DNA of 29,651 bases from an uncultured Eubacterium sp. (GCA_900551945.1 URYE01000028.1:1-29651); one strand, 5' to 3'. Counted from the stretch's first letter, positions 7,851 to 15,532 are shown. Notes: generated by a model from the sequence alone, not told the origin. Made by a program: numbers and translations.

Positions 7851-8010
7851 AGCTAGCAGGGGGGAGTATAAAACGAGAACACACCAGTGAAAGTACAAGC
7901 ACCTATATTTGTATGCCATTATCGAACAAGTGTGTTCGCTACTGTCATACAAATATAGGCACTTGTTCTTTAAATGGTGCATTCCCTGTTTTATACTCCC
8001 CCTGCTAGCT
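7851..8010 (+). repeat. structured dispersed repeat, copy 2, inside a longer palindrome
   Basis: The core runs from about ATAAAAC to GTTTTAT. ACACCA lies at 7881-7886 against TGGTGC at 7975-7980. The inner arms are 7895-7915/7946-7966 with two mismatches, both A.C type. The apical hairpin is CGAACA/TGTTCG (7923-7928/7933-7938). Outside the core the flanks continue as an inverted repeat, AGCTAGCAGG with a G run (from 7851) against a C run and CCTGCTAGCT (to 8010), with one extra G. Copies 1 and 3 lack this extension. The element follows the permease stop by eight bases. It may end that operon, although no T run follows the outer stem. Confidence 0.85.
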
Positions 8011-8118
8011 TACCGGAAGTGTGTGGAAGCGCCCTGCTACTTTTTGTGATTGTTTGTATGTTTGTTGATTTATTAAAAGGAGTGTATATGGTATAGTAAT
8101 AATATATTATCTTTAGTG

Positions 8119-8147
8119 TTTACGTTTCTTTAGTTCTGGCGTATAAT
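8119..8147 (+). promoter_or_regulatory. candidate promoter of the thiE-HAD gene
   Basis: TTTACG (8119-8124), a 17-base spacer and a perfect TATAAT (8142-8147), about 90 bases before the start codon. I looked for a TPP riboswitch in the leader and saw none of its conserved pieces (CTGAGA, GATCTGGATAATGCC-like). The rest of the stretch from 8011 shows no gene. Confidence 0.45.
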
Positions 8148-8239
8148 ATTCTATGTTTATGACAAGTACAACTGTTATATGATTTTGATAAGAATAATAT
8201 GAGTATATAATAAGAAAACAGGATAAGAAGGGTAAGGTT

Positions 8240-9550
8240 ATGACACAGAAACGTATTGGAAATAAGGTATTTGATAAAGATAGTATGCTTTTATATGCTG
8301 TTACTGACAGACAGTGGCTTGAGGGGAGAACGCTTGAGGCGGTGGTTGAGCAGGCACTTAAGACTGGGGTTACATTTTTACAGCTAAGAGAGAAGAATAT
8401 GACACACGAAGAACTTGTTGCGGAAGGGAGGCGTATTAAGAAGCTTGCTGATAAGTATAACGTGCCATTTGTAATAAATGATGACATATATGTGGCTAAG
8501 GAAATTGACGCAGATGGTGTTCATATAGGACAAAGTGATATGGAGTATGAAAAGGCGAGGCAGCTTCTAGGTGATGATAAGATTATAGGAGTTACAGCAC
8601 CGACACTTGAGCTTGCAAAAAAGGCGCAGGAAGCAGGCGCAGATTATATTGGCGTAGGTGCAGTATTTCATACAACTACTAAAAAAGACGCAAAAGATAT
8701 GGAAAAGAGTACACTTATTGAGATTACAGACAATATAGATATACCAATCGTTGCGATTGGTGGAATAAGTTATGATAATGTTGATAAATTAGCACATACA
8801 GGTGTTGACGGGGTAGCAGTAATATCTGCGATATTTGCAAATGAAGATGTATACAGTGCAACTTCACAGCTTTTCAATAAAGTAAGTAATATTGATTTTT
8901 CTAAGGTCGGCTGTGAGTTTAATGTACCTAAAAACATAAAGTATGCAATATTTGACATGGACGGAACAATACTTAATTCAATGCCTTATTGGGATAATCT
9001 GTTAAGAAATTATATAAATTTAAAAGGGTTTACTATAACAGAGCAGTTAGAAAAAGAAGCTATTTCAATGACTGTTAAAGAAACAATTGCGCATATAAAA
9101 GAAGTATATTCAATAGAAGCTTCAGTAGAAGATATAGAAAAAGAATTACTTGAAATAATAAAAGAGCAGTATAAAAATGAAATACCAGCTAAAAAGCACA
9201 TAGTTTCAATTATTAAAAAGCTTCATAACAATGGAGTAAAATTATGCGTGCTTACAAGCTCTGATTATTCCTGTGCTTGTGAAGCTATAAAAAGAAATGG
9301 GCTTGACAGTTGCTTTGATAAGATATTCACAAGTGACAGATTAGGAATGTCAAAAAGAAATCCTGACATATATCTGGAAACTGCAAAGCAGATGAATTTT
9401 GAAGTTGAAAATACAATAGTATTTGAAGATGCACTTCATGGTGTTACATCTGCTAAAAATGCAGGCTTTTACGTGGTAGCTGTACAAGATGATTCTTCTA
9501 ATAAAGATTGGGACAGCATTAAAGAATTGGCAGACCAATATATTTTATAA
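8240..9550 (+). CDS. thiE: thiamine-phosphate synthase fused to a HAD-family phosphatase
   Basis: A 436-residue two-domain protein. Residues about 15-215 are ThiE, which joins the pyrimidine and thiazole phosphates to make thiamine monophosphate. Visible motifs are QLREK (48-52), the ND pair (80-81), GVHIGQSD (93-100), GVGAVFHTTTKKDA (138-151) and AIGGI (172-176). Residues about 231-436 are a HAD hydrolase of the beta-phosphoglucomutase-like subfamily. It has nucleophile motif DMDGT (239-243), the motif II threonine/serine in LTSSD, and acidic motif FEDALHG. The frame runs unbroken through the junction, so this is a real fusion. The HAD half could dephosphorylate thiamine monophosphate (inference). 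A GAAGGGTAAGG stretch precedes the ATG. No other thiamine genes are adjacent. Confidence 0.88.
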   Translation: MTQKRIGNKVFDKDSMLLYAVTDRQWLEGRTLEAVVEQALKTGVTFLQLREKNMTHEELVAEGRRIKKLADKYNVPFVINDDIYVAKEIDADGVHIGQSDMEYEKARQLLGDDKIIGVTAPTLELAKKAQEAGADYIGVGAVFHTTTKKDAKDMEKSTLIEITDNIDIPIVAIGGISYDNVDKLAHTGVDGVAVISAIFANEDVYSATSQLFNKVSNIDFSKVGCEFNVPKNIKYAIFDMDGTILNSMPYWDNLLRNYINLKGFTITEQLEKEAISMTVKETIAHIKEVYSIEASVEDIEKELLEIIKEQYKNEIPAKKHIVSIIKKLHNNGVKLCVLTSSDYSCACEAIKRNGLDSCFDKIFTSDRLGMSKRNPDIYLETAKQMNFEVENTIVFEDALHGVTSAKNAGFYVVAVQDDSSNKDWDSIKELADQYIL

Positions 9551-9565
9551 AATATTAAATGTCTA

Positions 9566-10390
9566 TTATTGCGGTAACTGACTAATACTCGTAATGTAAT
9601 CTAAGAATTTCTTAGATATTCTTATACGATTGTAAGTTGCCGCATATTCTATTTTAGAGATATTTTCAATATAATTTTGTGTAAATCTTATATTTACAAA
9701 GTCTTGTATTAAATGAACAGCTTTATTGTAAGCGATAGCCGCTTCATTTTCAGTATTATAAGTTCCTATAATATAATCACCATTAATGTGAATTTTTGTT
9801 TTATATATAACACGACCATTTTTTAAAAGTTGAGTCACGCCAAAGTACTTGTTAATCACTTGTATATTTTCATAACGAAAATCGTGAGGGTTATTATTTC
9901 TAAAAATGTAATCACGTCCCATTACAGCATGTGGCTTAATACCATATCTTGAAAGAAGTGCAAGCTGCATACCATAGTCATTAACATAGTAGTAGTTCCC
10001 TCTTGATAGTATTTTGTGATTGGAATAATAAAATAAATCGTCAACATTAAAATAAAGAACAGTTTCTTGAGATAAAAAATAAAGAAAATATTTGTGACAA
10101 AGATAAATAGGAGTCTTTATGTAAATGTTATTATCACGATAATTTAACAATGTTATAAATTTATCAAATGATATTAAAGATTTACAAAGGGAATATGTTG
10201 TGGTTAAAGTTTCTATATTAATTGAGAATAAATTACTATTTAAAATGTTTTTAGCATCACTATATACATCAAAAGCGATATTTTCATCATCAAAACTACC
10301 AAGACTTATATGTTTATTTTTATGTGTTATTGAAACTCGATAGTAAACAGAACCATCCTTTTTATTTGTTTTATATACACCAGAAGCCAT
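9566..10390 (-). CDS. AP2-domain protein with degenerate HNH-like core
   Basis: A 274-residue protein on the strand opposite to all its neighbours. Residues 3-50 (GVYKTNKKDGSVYYRV onward, with LGSFDDENIAFDVY) and 183-231 (YFGVTQLLKNGRVIYKTKI onward, with GTYNTENEAAIAYNKA) each match the AP2 DNA-binding pattern. The segment between them (about 128-182) ends NPHDFRYENIQVIN, resembling the closing part of an AP2-associated HNH homing endonuclease. The paired catalytic histidines expected before it are missing (GRDYIFRNN). It is probably a DNA-binding protein derived from a homing endonuclease. ATG at 10390 is preferred because GAGGA precedes it; an in-frame TTG at 10423 would add 11 residues. 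The gene converges on thiE-HAD with a 15-base gap and no clear terminator. Confidence 0.7.
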   Translation of the reverse strand: MASGVYKTNKKDGSVYYRVSITHKNKHISLGSFDDENIAFDVYSDAKNILNSNLFSINIETLTTTYSLCKSLISFDKFITLLNYRDNNIYIKTPIYLCHKYFLYFLSQETVLYFNVDDLFYYSNHKILSRGNYYYVNDYGMQLALLSRYGIKPHAVMGRDYIFRNNNPHDFRYENIQVINKYFGVTQLLKNGRVIYKTKIHINGDYIIGTYNTENEAAIAYNKAVHLIQDFVNIRFTQNYIENISKIEYAATYNRIRISKKFLDYITSISQLPQ

Positions 10391-10467
10391 AAATTCCTCA
10401 TTTCTTATGCCCAAATTGTCCAATTTTATATAAATGTAATATAATTTTTAAAAAATGTAAATATCTA

Positions 10468-10497
10468 TTGTCATAATAATAAAAGTTGTTGTATAAT
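10468..10497 (+). promoter_or_regulatory. promoter of thrC
   Basis: TTGTCA (10468-10473), an 18-base spacer and TATAAT (10492-10497). The leader that follows is about 110 bases long. It shows no T-box sequence. Confidence 0.65.
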
Positions 10498-10512
10498 ACT
10501 GCGTGTAATTTT

Positions 10513-10540
10513 ATCTGTACTATGTATACGAGGTATAGAT
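10513..10540 (+). promoter_or_regulatory. thrC leader hairpin with loop motif GTATACGAG
   Basis: ATCTGTAC (10513-10520) pairs with GTATAGAT (10533-10540) over 8 bp with one G.T pair. The 12-base loop TATGTATACGAG contains the same nonamer found in the loop at 4505-4530. It lies just downstream of the transcription start expected from the promoter at 10468-10497. Confidence 0.35.
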
Positions 10541-10617
10541 AGTTGCAAATTAATGTTTATGTGGAATTATTTTTCACATTGTATAACTGGCGCTATTGCG
10601 CAGGAATGGAGTAAGAG

Positions 10618-12105
10618 ATGAGTTTATTTTACAGAAGTACAAGAAATGATAACGTTAAAGTTACTGCATCACAAGCAATTTTAAAAGGTCTTGCAGCAGA
10701 TGGTGGGTTATTTGTACCGGAAAGTATTCCAACTCTGGACAAAAGCTTAGAAGAATTATCTAAGATGTCTTATGCTGACGTAGCTTATGAAGTTATGAAG
10801 CTTATGTTAGATGATTTTACAGAGGAAGAATTAAGAAGCTGTATAAACAAGGCATACGATGCAAAATTTGATACACCAGAAATAGCTCCTATAGTTAAAG
10901 CTGATGGAGCATATTTTCTTGAGTTATTCCACGGTTCAACAATAGCATTTAAGGATATGGCATTGTCAATTCTACCACATTTACTTATAACTTCAGCTAA
11001 GAAGAATAATGTAAAGAATGATATAGTAATTCTTACTGCTACATCAGGTGATACAGGTAAGGCTGCTCTTGCAGGTTTTGCAGATGTGAAGGGAACTAAG
11101 ATTATAGTATTTTATCCTAAAAATGGTGTAAGTCCTATTCAAGAAAAGCAGATGGTTACACAAAAGGGTGATAATACATACGTTATTGGAATTAATGGTA
11201 ATTTTGATGATGCGCAGACAGGTGTTAAGAATATATTTGGCAATAAGGAACTTGAAAAAGTTATGAATGAAGCTGGATATCAGTTCTCATCTGCTAATTC
11301 AATTAATATAGGTCGTCTTGTTCCACAGATTGTTTATTATGTGTATGCTTATTCAAGACTTCTTGCTAAAGGCGAGATTAAAGCAGGCGAGAAGATTAAT
11401 GCTGTAGTACCTACAGGTAATTTTGGTAATATTCTTGCAGCATTTTATGCTAAGAATATGGGACTTCCTATTAATAAGCTTATATGTGCGTCTAATGAGA
11501 ATAAAGTATTATATGATTTCTTCTCAACAGGAACTTATGATAGAAATAGAGAATTTATTCTTACAACATCACCATCAATGGATATTCTTATTTCAAGTAA
11601 CCTTGAAAGACTTATATATAGAATAGCAGGCAATAATGCCGAAAAGAATGCTGAACTTATGAAGTTACTTAAGGATACTGGAAAGTATGAAGTTACAGAA
11701 GAGATGAAAGAGCAGTTAAGTGATTTTTATGGCAACTATGCTACAGAAGCAGAAGATGCAGCAACTATTAAGAAGATATATGAAAATGATAACTATATAA
11801 TCGACACTCATACATCAGTTGCAGCGACAGTATATGATAAGTATAGAAAAGAAACAGGTGATGAAACTAAGACAGTTATAGCATCAACAGCAAGTCCATA
11901 TAAGTTTACAAGAAGTGTTATGAATTCAATTGATACAAAGTATGATACAATGTCAGACTTTGAACTTGTAGATGAACTTTGTAAACTTTCTAATGTTAAA
12001 GTTCCACAAGCAATAGAAGACATAAGAACAGCACCAGTACTTCATGATACAGTATGTGAAGTTAATGAAATGTGCGATAATGTAAAGAAAATTCTTGGTA
12101 TTTAA
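10618..12105 (+). CDS. thrC: threonine synthase
   Basis: A 495-residue PLP enzyme that converts O-phosphohomoserine to threonine, the last step of threonine synthesis in the cytoplasm. The N-terminus MSLFYRSTRN and the following GGLFVPE stretch are typical of the long (about 460-500 residue) form. The PLP lysine is K112 in FHGSTIAFKDMAL. The phosphate-binding loop is seen in TATSGDTGKAAL, and PTGNFGNILAAFYA follows around residue 265. GGAGTAAGAG precedes the ATG. It is a single-gene unit with its own promoter. No homoserine dehydrogenase or kinase gene is adjacent. Confidence 0.95.
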   Translation: MSLFYRSTRNDNVKVTASQAILKGLAADGGLFVPESIPTLDKSLEELSKMSYADVAYEVMKLMLDDFTEEELRSCINKAYDAKFDTPEIAPIVKADGAYFLELFHGSTIAFKDMALSILPHLLITSAKKNNVKNDIVILTATSGDTGKAALAGFADVKGTKIIVFYPKNGVSPIQEKQMVTQKGDNTYVIGINGNFDDAQTGVKNIFGNKELEKVMNEAGYQFSSANSINIGRLVPQIVYYVYAYSRLLAKGEIKAGEKINAVVPTGNFGNILAAFYAKNMGLPINKLICASNENKVLYDFFSTGTYDRNREFILTTSPSMDILISSNLERLIYRIAGNNAEKNAELMKLLKDTGKYEVTEEMKEQLSDFYGNYATEAEDAATIKKIYENDNYIIDTHTSVAATVYDKYRKETGDETKTVIASTASPYKFTRSVMNSIDTKYDTMSDFELVDELCKLSNVKVPQAIEDIRTAPVLHDTVCEVNEMCDNVKKILGI

Positions 12106-12116
12106 CAGTATCAGAT

Positions 12117-12188
12117 AGCAAAGCAGATTGTGAATTTGCTTTATTATATATTGACAGGCAGAGGCTATTATATAGCAATGTCTGTCAA
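12117..12188 (+). terminator. pair of hairpins after thrC
   Basis: AGCAAA/TTTGCT (12117-12122/12135-12140) is followed by TTATTATA. A second stem, TTGACAG/CTGTCAA (12151-12157/12182-12188), encloses a small GCTAT/ATAGC hairpin. The first may end thrC transcripts. The second has no T run, and its TTGACA also resembles a -35 box without a good partner. Confidence 0.4.
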
Positions 12189-12261
12189 TTTGACGTAAAT
12201 TAAGGCTAGGTATTATACTTTATTGTATAAAGTATTTGAATTAAAATAGGATTTTTAATAT

Positions 12262-13062
12262 TTGTTGATGAAATTAACATTGAATTATAATGTTAAGAAT
12301 AGGAACGGTGAAAAATTGAGAAAAAAGATAGACTTTAGTTTTGTAGATATTCATATACATATTTTGTATGGTGTAGATGATGGCCCTAATAATATCAATA
12401 CAAGTATTGAGATGATTAAGACAGCTTATGATGAAGGTACAAGAAAAATTGTAGCAACACCACATTATCACCCAGCTAAGTGTCGTATGGATTATGAAGA
12501 GCTTAAAAGGAGATTTGAAGTATTTAAAGAACAAGTAAAGAATGTATGCCCTGAAATGCAGTGGGCATTAGGCAGAGAAATCTATTATACATCAGATATT
12601 CCAGAAGAGCTTGAAAATGGTAAAAATCTTATGATGGGTGACTCAAGATATGTTCTTGTAGAGTATCAGCCTACAGTTGATTATAATTATATGAGAACAA
12701 GTATAAGTAATATTATACAGACAGGTCATATTCCATTAATTGCACATATTGAAAGATATATGTGTATAGTAAAAGATATTGACAGAGCATATGAGTTAAA
12801 AAATATGGGAGCATTTATTCAGGTAAATGCAGGTTCGGTAATTGGTTCTAATGGTAAAGATATTAAGAAATTCATTAAAAAACTTATGAAGGATGAAATG
12901 GTTGATGTCATTGGAACAGATGCACATAGTAATGGTGGTAGAGCACCACTTATAAAAGAATGTGCAGAATATGTTTGTAAAAAATTTGGATATGATTATG
13001 CTAAAAGCATATTACATGATAACGCAGAGTTAATATTACAAGGAAAATATTTGGAGGAATAA
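12262..13062 (+). CDS. cpsB: CpsB-type protein-tyrosine phosphatase (PHP domain)
   Basis: A PHP-fold metal-dependent phosphatase that removes phosphate from the tyrosine cluster of the CpsD kinase. Metal-binding motifs are DIHIHILYGVDDGP near the start, ATPHYHP, GREIYY, LIAHIERY and GTDAHS. The length fits CpsB/YwqE (about 240-260). The start is uncertain. TTG 12262 has AGGA ten bases upstream, and ATG 12268 is in frame. TTG 12316 (starting with residues RKKIDFSFVDIHIH) also has AGGA upstream and agrees best with the family, which usually begins just before the DIHxH motif. The next gene, cpsC, starts eight bases after the stop, so the three are co-transcribed. Confidence 0.87.
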   Translation: MLMKLTLNYNVKNRNGEKLRKKIDFSFVDIHIHILYGVDDGPNNINTSIEMIKTAYDEGTRKIVATPHYHPAKCRMDYEELKRRFEVFKEQVKNVCPEMQWALGREIYYTSDIPEELENGKNLMMGDSRYVLVEYQPTVDYNYMRTSISNIIQTGHIPLIAHIERYMCIVKDIDRAYELKNMGAFIQVNAGSVIGSNGKDIKKFIKKLMKDEMVDVIGTDAHSNGGRAPLIKECAEYVCKKFGYDYAKSILHDNAELILQGKYLEE

Positions 13063-13070
13063 TTAAAAAA

Positions 13071-13835
13071 ATGAGAGAAGAACAAAGACGTAGTGATGAA
13101 GTTGAAATAGACTTAAGACAGATATTTTCGATTATTCTTAGTAAAATCGTAATAATTGTTTTAGTCGGAATTATATTTGGACTGGCAGCTTTAATTGGAA
13201 GTAAGCTTCTTATAAAGCCTACTTATCAGTCAACAACAAGTCTCTATGTATTAAACAGACAGAGTCAAGGAACTACAACTTACAGTGATTTACAATCATC
13301 AACACAGTTGACACAAGATTACGTTGTACTTGTTACAAGTAGAAGTGTTACAGAAAAAGTTATTAGTGAATTAAAGCTTGATTTAACAAATGAAGAACTT
13401 GTTAAAATGATAAATGTTAATACACCAACTAATACACGAGTTCTTGAGATAACAGTATCAAGTCACGACCAGAATGAAGCAAAGGAAATAGCTGATAAGG
13501 TGGCAGAGGTATCTGCTGATTCAATTGGCGAGATTATGCAGACAGAAAAGGTTACAAGAATAGATGCGGCTCAACTTCCAGAAAAACCAGTAAGCCCAAA
13601 TGTAATTAAAAATGGTATTATTGCTGGTTTACTTGGAATTATTATTGCTATGGCAGTAGTTATTGTTAAGTTTATTATGAACGACAGAATTAATACATCT
13701 GAAGATATTGAGAAGTATCTTGGAATAAGCACACTTGCTCTTATTCCAGTATCAGAAGAACTTGATGATAGTAATGAGGTTGTATCATCAAGAAAAAAAG
13801 GTAAGAAAAAGAAAAAGTCTTCAAAGAAAGGATAA
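13071..13835 (+). CDS. cpsC: CpsC/Wzz-type chain-length protein and kinase modulator
   Basis: A 254-residue membrane protein of the polysaccharide co-polymerase family. TM1 lies at about 21-43 and TM2 at about 177-199, preceded by the proline-rich KPVSPN. The loop between them is extracytoplasmic. The C-terminal tail is cytoplasmic and ends in a lysine-rich stretch (RKKGKKKKKSSKKG). In Firmicutes CpsC activates the separate CpsD kinase through this tail and affects polymer length. The gene sits eight bases after cpsB and five before cpsD. The very basic tail could bind membrane lipid or the acidic kinase end (inference). Confidence 0.9.
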   Translation: MREEQRRSDEVEIDLRQIFSIILSKIVIIVLVGIIFGLAALIGSKLLIKPTYQSTTSLYVLNRQSQGTTTYSDLQSSTQLTQDYVVLVTSRSVTEKVISELKLDLTNEELVKMINVNTPTNTRVLEITVSSHDQNEAKEIADKVAEVSADSIGEIMQTEKVTRIDAAQLPEKPVSPNVIKNGIIAGLLGIIIAMAVVIVKFIMNDRINTSEDIEKYLGISTLALIPVSEELDDSNEVVSSRKKGKKKKKSSKKG

Positions 13836-13840
13836 AAATA

Positions 13841-14551
13841 ATGCCTACAGTTAAGATACAAAAAATTAGTGATTCAGATTATAGATGTAACGAAGCATAT
13901 AAGACATTAAGAACTAATATACAGCTTTGTGGTTCTGATATGAAGGTTATAATGTTTACAAGTACAGCTCCGAATGAAGGAAAGTCGAGTGTGTCTTTCA
14001 ATCTTGCTGTTTCACTTGCTGAGTCAGGAAAGAAAGTAATATTTATAGATGCCGATTTAAGAAAATCAGTTCTTGTAAATAGATATAAGATTACAAGCTC
14101 TACAAAGGGACTTACACATTATCTTTCTGGAATGAATAAGTTCGATGAAGTTATATGTACAACTAATGTGGAAAATTTATATGCTGTATTTTCAGGTGTA
14201 GTTCCACCTAACCCATCAGAACTTCTTAATAATTCATCATTTGATACATTAATTAAAGCATTAAGAGATATATATGATTATGTAATTATTGATACACCAC
14301 CACTTGGAAGTGTAACTGATGCTTCAATTGTAGCTCAAAAGTGTGATGGAGCAGTTCTTGTAGTTGCTGCTGATATGGTAAGTTATAAGTTTGTTCAAAA
14401 GTCACTAGAACAGTTAAGATTAACACAATGTAAGATTTTAGGTTGTGTGCTTAATAAAGTTGACTTATCTGGCGATGGATACTATGGTAAGTATTATGGA
14501 AAATACTATGGTAAGTATTATGGCAATTATGGAAAAGAACACGAAGAATAA
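13841..14551 (+). CDS. cpsD: CpsD-type bacterial tyrosine kinase
   Basis: A 236-residue BY-kinase. It has Walker A in STAPNEGKSS (41-50), Walker A' in VIFIDADLR (66-74) and Walker B in YVIIDTPP. The C-terminus is a tyrosine cluster GYYGKYYGKYYGKYYGNYG followed by acidic residues. Tyrosines there are phosphorylated in trans and dephosphorylated by CpsB. The cluster is encoded by four 12-bp tandem units (14480-14527), so its tyrosine count could change by slippage. The kinase is activated by CpsC, encoded just upstream. No polysaccharide glycosyltransferases or flippase follow, so its targets must be encoded elsewhere. Confidence 0.93.
   Translation: MPTVKIQKISDSDYRCNEAYKTLRTNIQLCGSDMKVIMFTSTAPNEGKSSVSFNLAVSLAESGKKVIFIDADLRKSVLVNRYKITSSTKGLTHYLSGMNKFDEVICTTNVENLYAVFSGVVPPNPSELLNNSSFDTLIKALRDIYDYVIIDTPPLGSVTDASIVAQKCDGAVLVVAADMVSYKFVQKSLEQLRLTQCKILGCVLNKVDLSGDGYYGKYYGKYYGKYYGNYGKEHEE
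14480..14527 (+). repeat. four 12-bp tandem units in the cpsD tyrosine tail
   Basis: The units alternate TACTATGGTAAG and TATTATGGAAAA-like sequences: 14480-14491, 14492-14503, 14504-14515 and 14516-14527, each coding Tyr-Tyr-Gly-Lys/Asn. A partial fifth unit (TATGG) follows. Confidence 0.8.
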
Positions 14552-14589
14552 AATAATATTATAAGAGATTTATATTATAATTTTAAAAT

Positions 14590-14631
14590 TGCCCCACTTG
14601 TATTTCTATATAAAGAGTAATAAGTGGGGCA
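14590..14631 (+). terminator. hairpin after cpsD
   Basis: TGCCCCACTT (14590-14599) pairs perfectly with AAGTGGGGCA (14622-14631) across a 22-base loop. No T run follows, so it may be a processing or stabilising structure or a partial terminator that reduces transcription into the next gene. Confidence 0.5.
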
Positions 14632-14678
14632 TAAGGTATTAAATAAATCTGAAAATAATGTTATTGTGGGAGAAATAT

Positions 14679-15419
14679 ATGAAGAAAAATAAATCCGTTA
14701 TAGTATATCTTATTATTGCATGTATTTTAGCAGTAATATTTGCGATAATATATTTGGGAGAAGATAGAGAAGCTCCTGTATTAACTATTGATACATCTAA
14801 GATAAAGCCTTATTCAAAAGCACAAGGTGAAAATGTGCTAAAAGGATATGTTAAAGCTGTTGATAAGAAAGATGGAGATGTATCTGAAAATGTAATTGTT
14901 GAAAATATATATATGTCTTCTGATTTATCTAAAGCAACTGTTATATATGCTGCAAGAGATAATAGCGGAAATGTAAGTAAGATTTCATATATATTTGATT
15001 ATAATGCTACAGAAGAAGAATTAGAGCAATTAGAAGAAAATGAAGAGACACAAACAACTGCTGATAATACTTCTTCAAAAGACAATAAGAGTGTAAGTAC
15101 TACAACAAGTCAAGCAGAAAATGAAACATCAGAAGCTAATTCAGAAGATGAAACAGAGCCTGTTACAGTAGAGGGAGGCCCATTGCTTGTTTTTGAAAAG
15201 ACAGAAGATACGATTAAAGCAGGTTCTGCTTTTAATATTATAGATTACATATCTGAAATATCTGATGATAAAGATACTTCTGCCGCTTTATCAAGAAGAG
15301 TTATTACTAATGGAAGGTATGACACTTCAAAAGTGGGTACATATACTATAGATGTGTATTGTACAGATTCAGATAAAAATCAATCTAATCATGTGACATT
15401 TACACTTCATGTAAATTAA
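14679..15419 (+). CDS. membrane-anchored protein with Ig-like (DUF5011-type) domains
   Basis: A 246-residue protein with a short basic N-terminus and one hydrophobic anchor (about residues 7-26, no lipobox), so the rest is outside the cell. Two Ig-like beta domains resemble the DUF5011/bacterial Ig group. The first (about 30-115) has EAPVLTIDTSKIKPYSK, VDKKDGDVSENV and ARDNSGNVS. The second (about 165-246) has KAGSAFNIIDYIS and TYTIDVYCTDSDKNQ. An acidic Ser/Thr/Glu linker (about 117-160) separates them. The ATG at 14679 has GGGAG at proper spacing; the in-frame ATG at 14658 does not. It is probably co-expressed with cpsBCD. Role unknown; cell-wall or polysaccharide binding is a guess. Confidence 0.7.
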   Translation: MKKNKSVIVYLIIACILAVIFAIIYLGEDREAPVLTIDTSKIKPYSKAQGENVLKGYVKAVDKKDGDVSENVIVENIYMSSDLSKATVIYAARDNSGNVSKISYIFDYNATEEELEQLEENEETQTTADNTSSKDNKSVSTTTSQAENETSEANSEDETEPVTVEGGPLLVFEKTEDTIKAGSAFNIIDYISEISDDKDTSAALSRRVITNGRYDTSKVGTYTIDVYCTDSDKNQSNHVTFTLHVN

Positions 15420-15439
15420 TATATACATAATATTTAAGT

Positions 15440-15495
15440 CTGTATGTATAATAGATAAGTAAAATATCTATTATATATACAGGCTTATTTTTGTT
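15440..15495 (+). terminator. strong Rho-independent terminator after the Ig-like gene
   Basis: CTGTATGTATAATAGATA (15440-15457) pairs with the arm at 15465-15482 over about 18 bp with one wobble pair. It is followed by a T-rich run (TTATTTTTGTT). It separates the cps unit from the heat-shock operon. Confidence 0.8.
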
Positions 15496-15532
15496 ATCAA
15501 AATATAAATTTTTAAAATTTTTAAAATAAGTG

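Noticed and set aside
7843..7852. GGTGGTAC resembling the T-box specifier-anticodon motif
   Set aside because: It directly follows a stop codon with none of the upstream T-box stems, and no aminoacyl-tRNA synthetase or amino-acid gene follows.
7680..8008. Frames on both strands across the permease end and repeat copy 2
   Set aside because: They overlap the well-supported permease gene and the palindromic repeat, have no family resemblance, and use codons unlike the neighbouring genes.
8011..8239. Possible TPP riboswitch before thiE
   Set aside because: The conserved CTGAGA and the second-helix consensus are not present.
10424..10617. Possible T-box leader for thrC
   Set aside because: No AGGGTGGNACCGCG-like antiterminator sequence and no terminator hairpin with a T run before the start.
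14480..14532. Tandem 12-bp units as a CRISPR-like or minisatellite element
   Set aside because: They are in frame within cpsD and encode the expected tyrosine cluster; there are no spacers.
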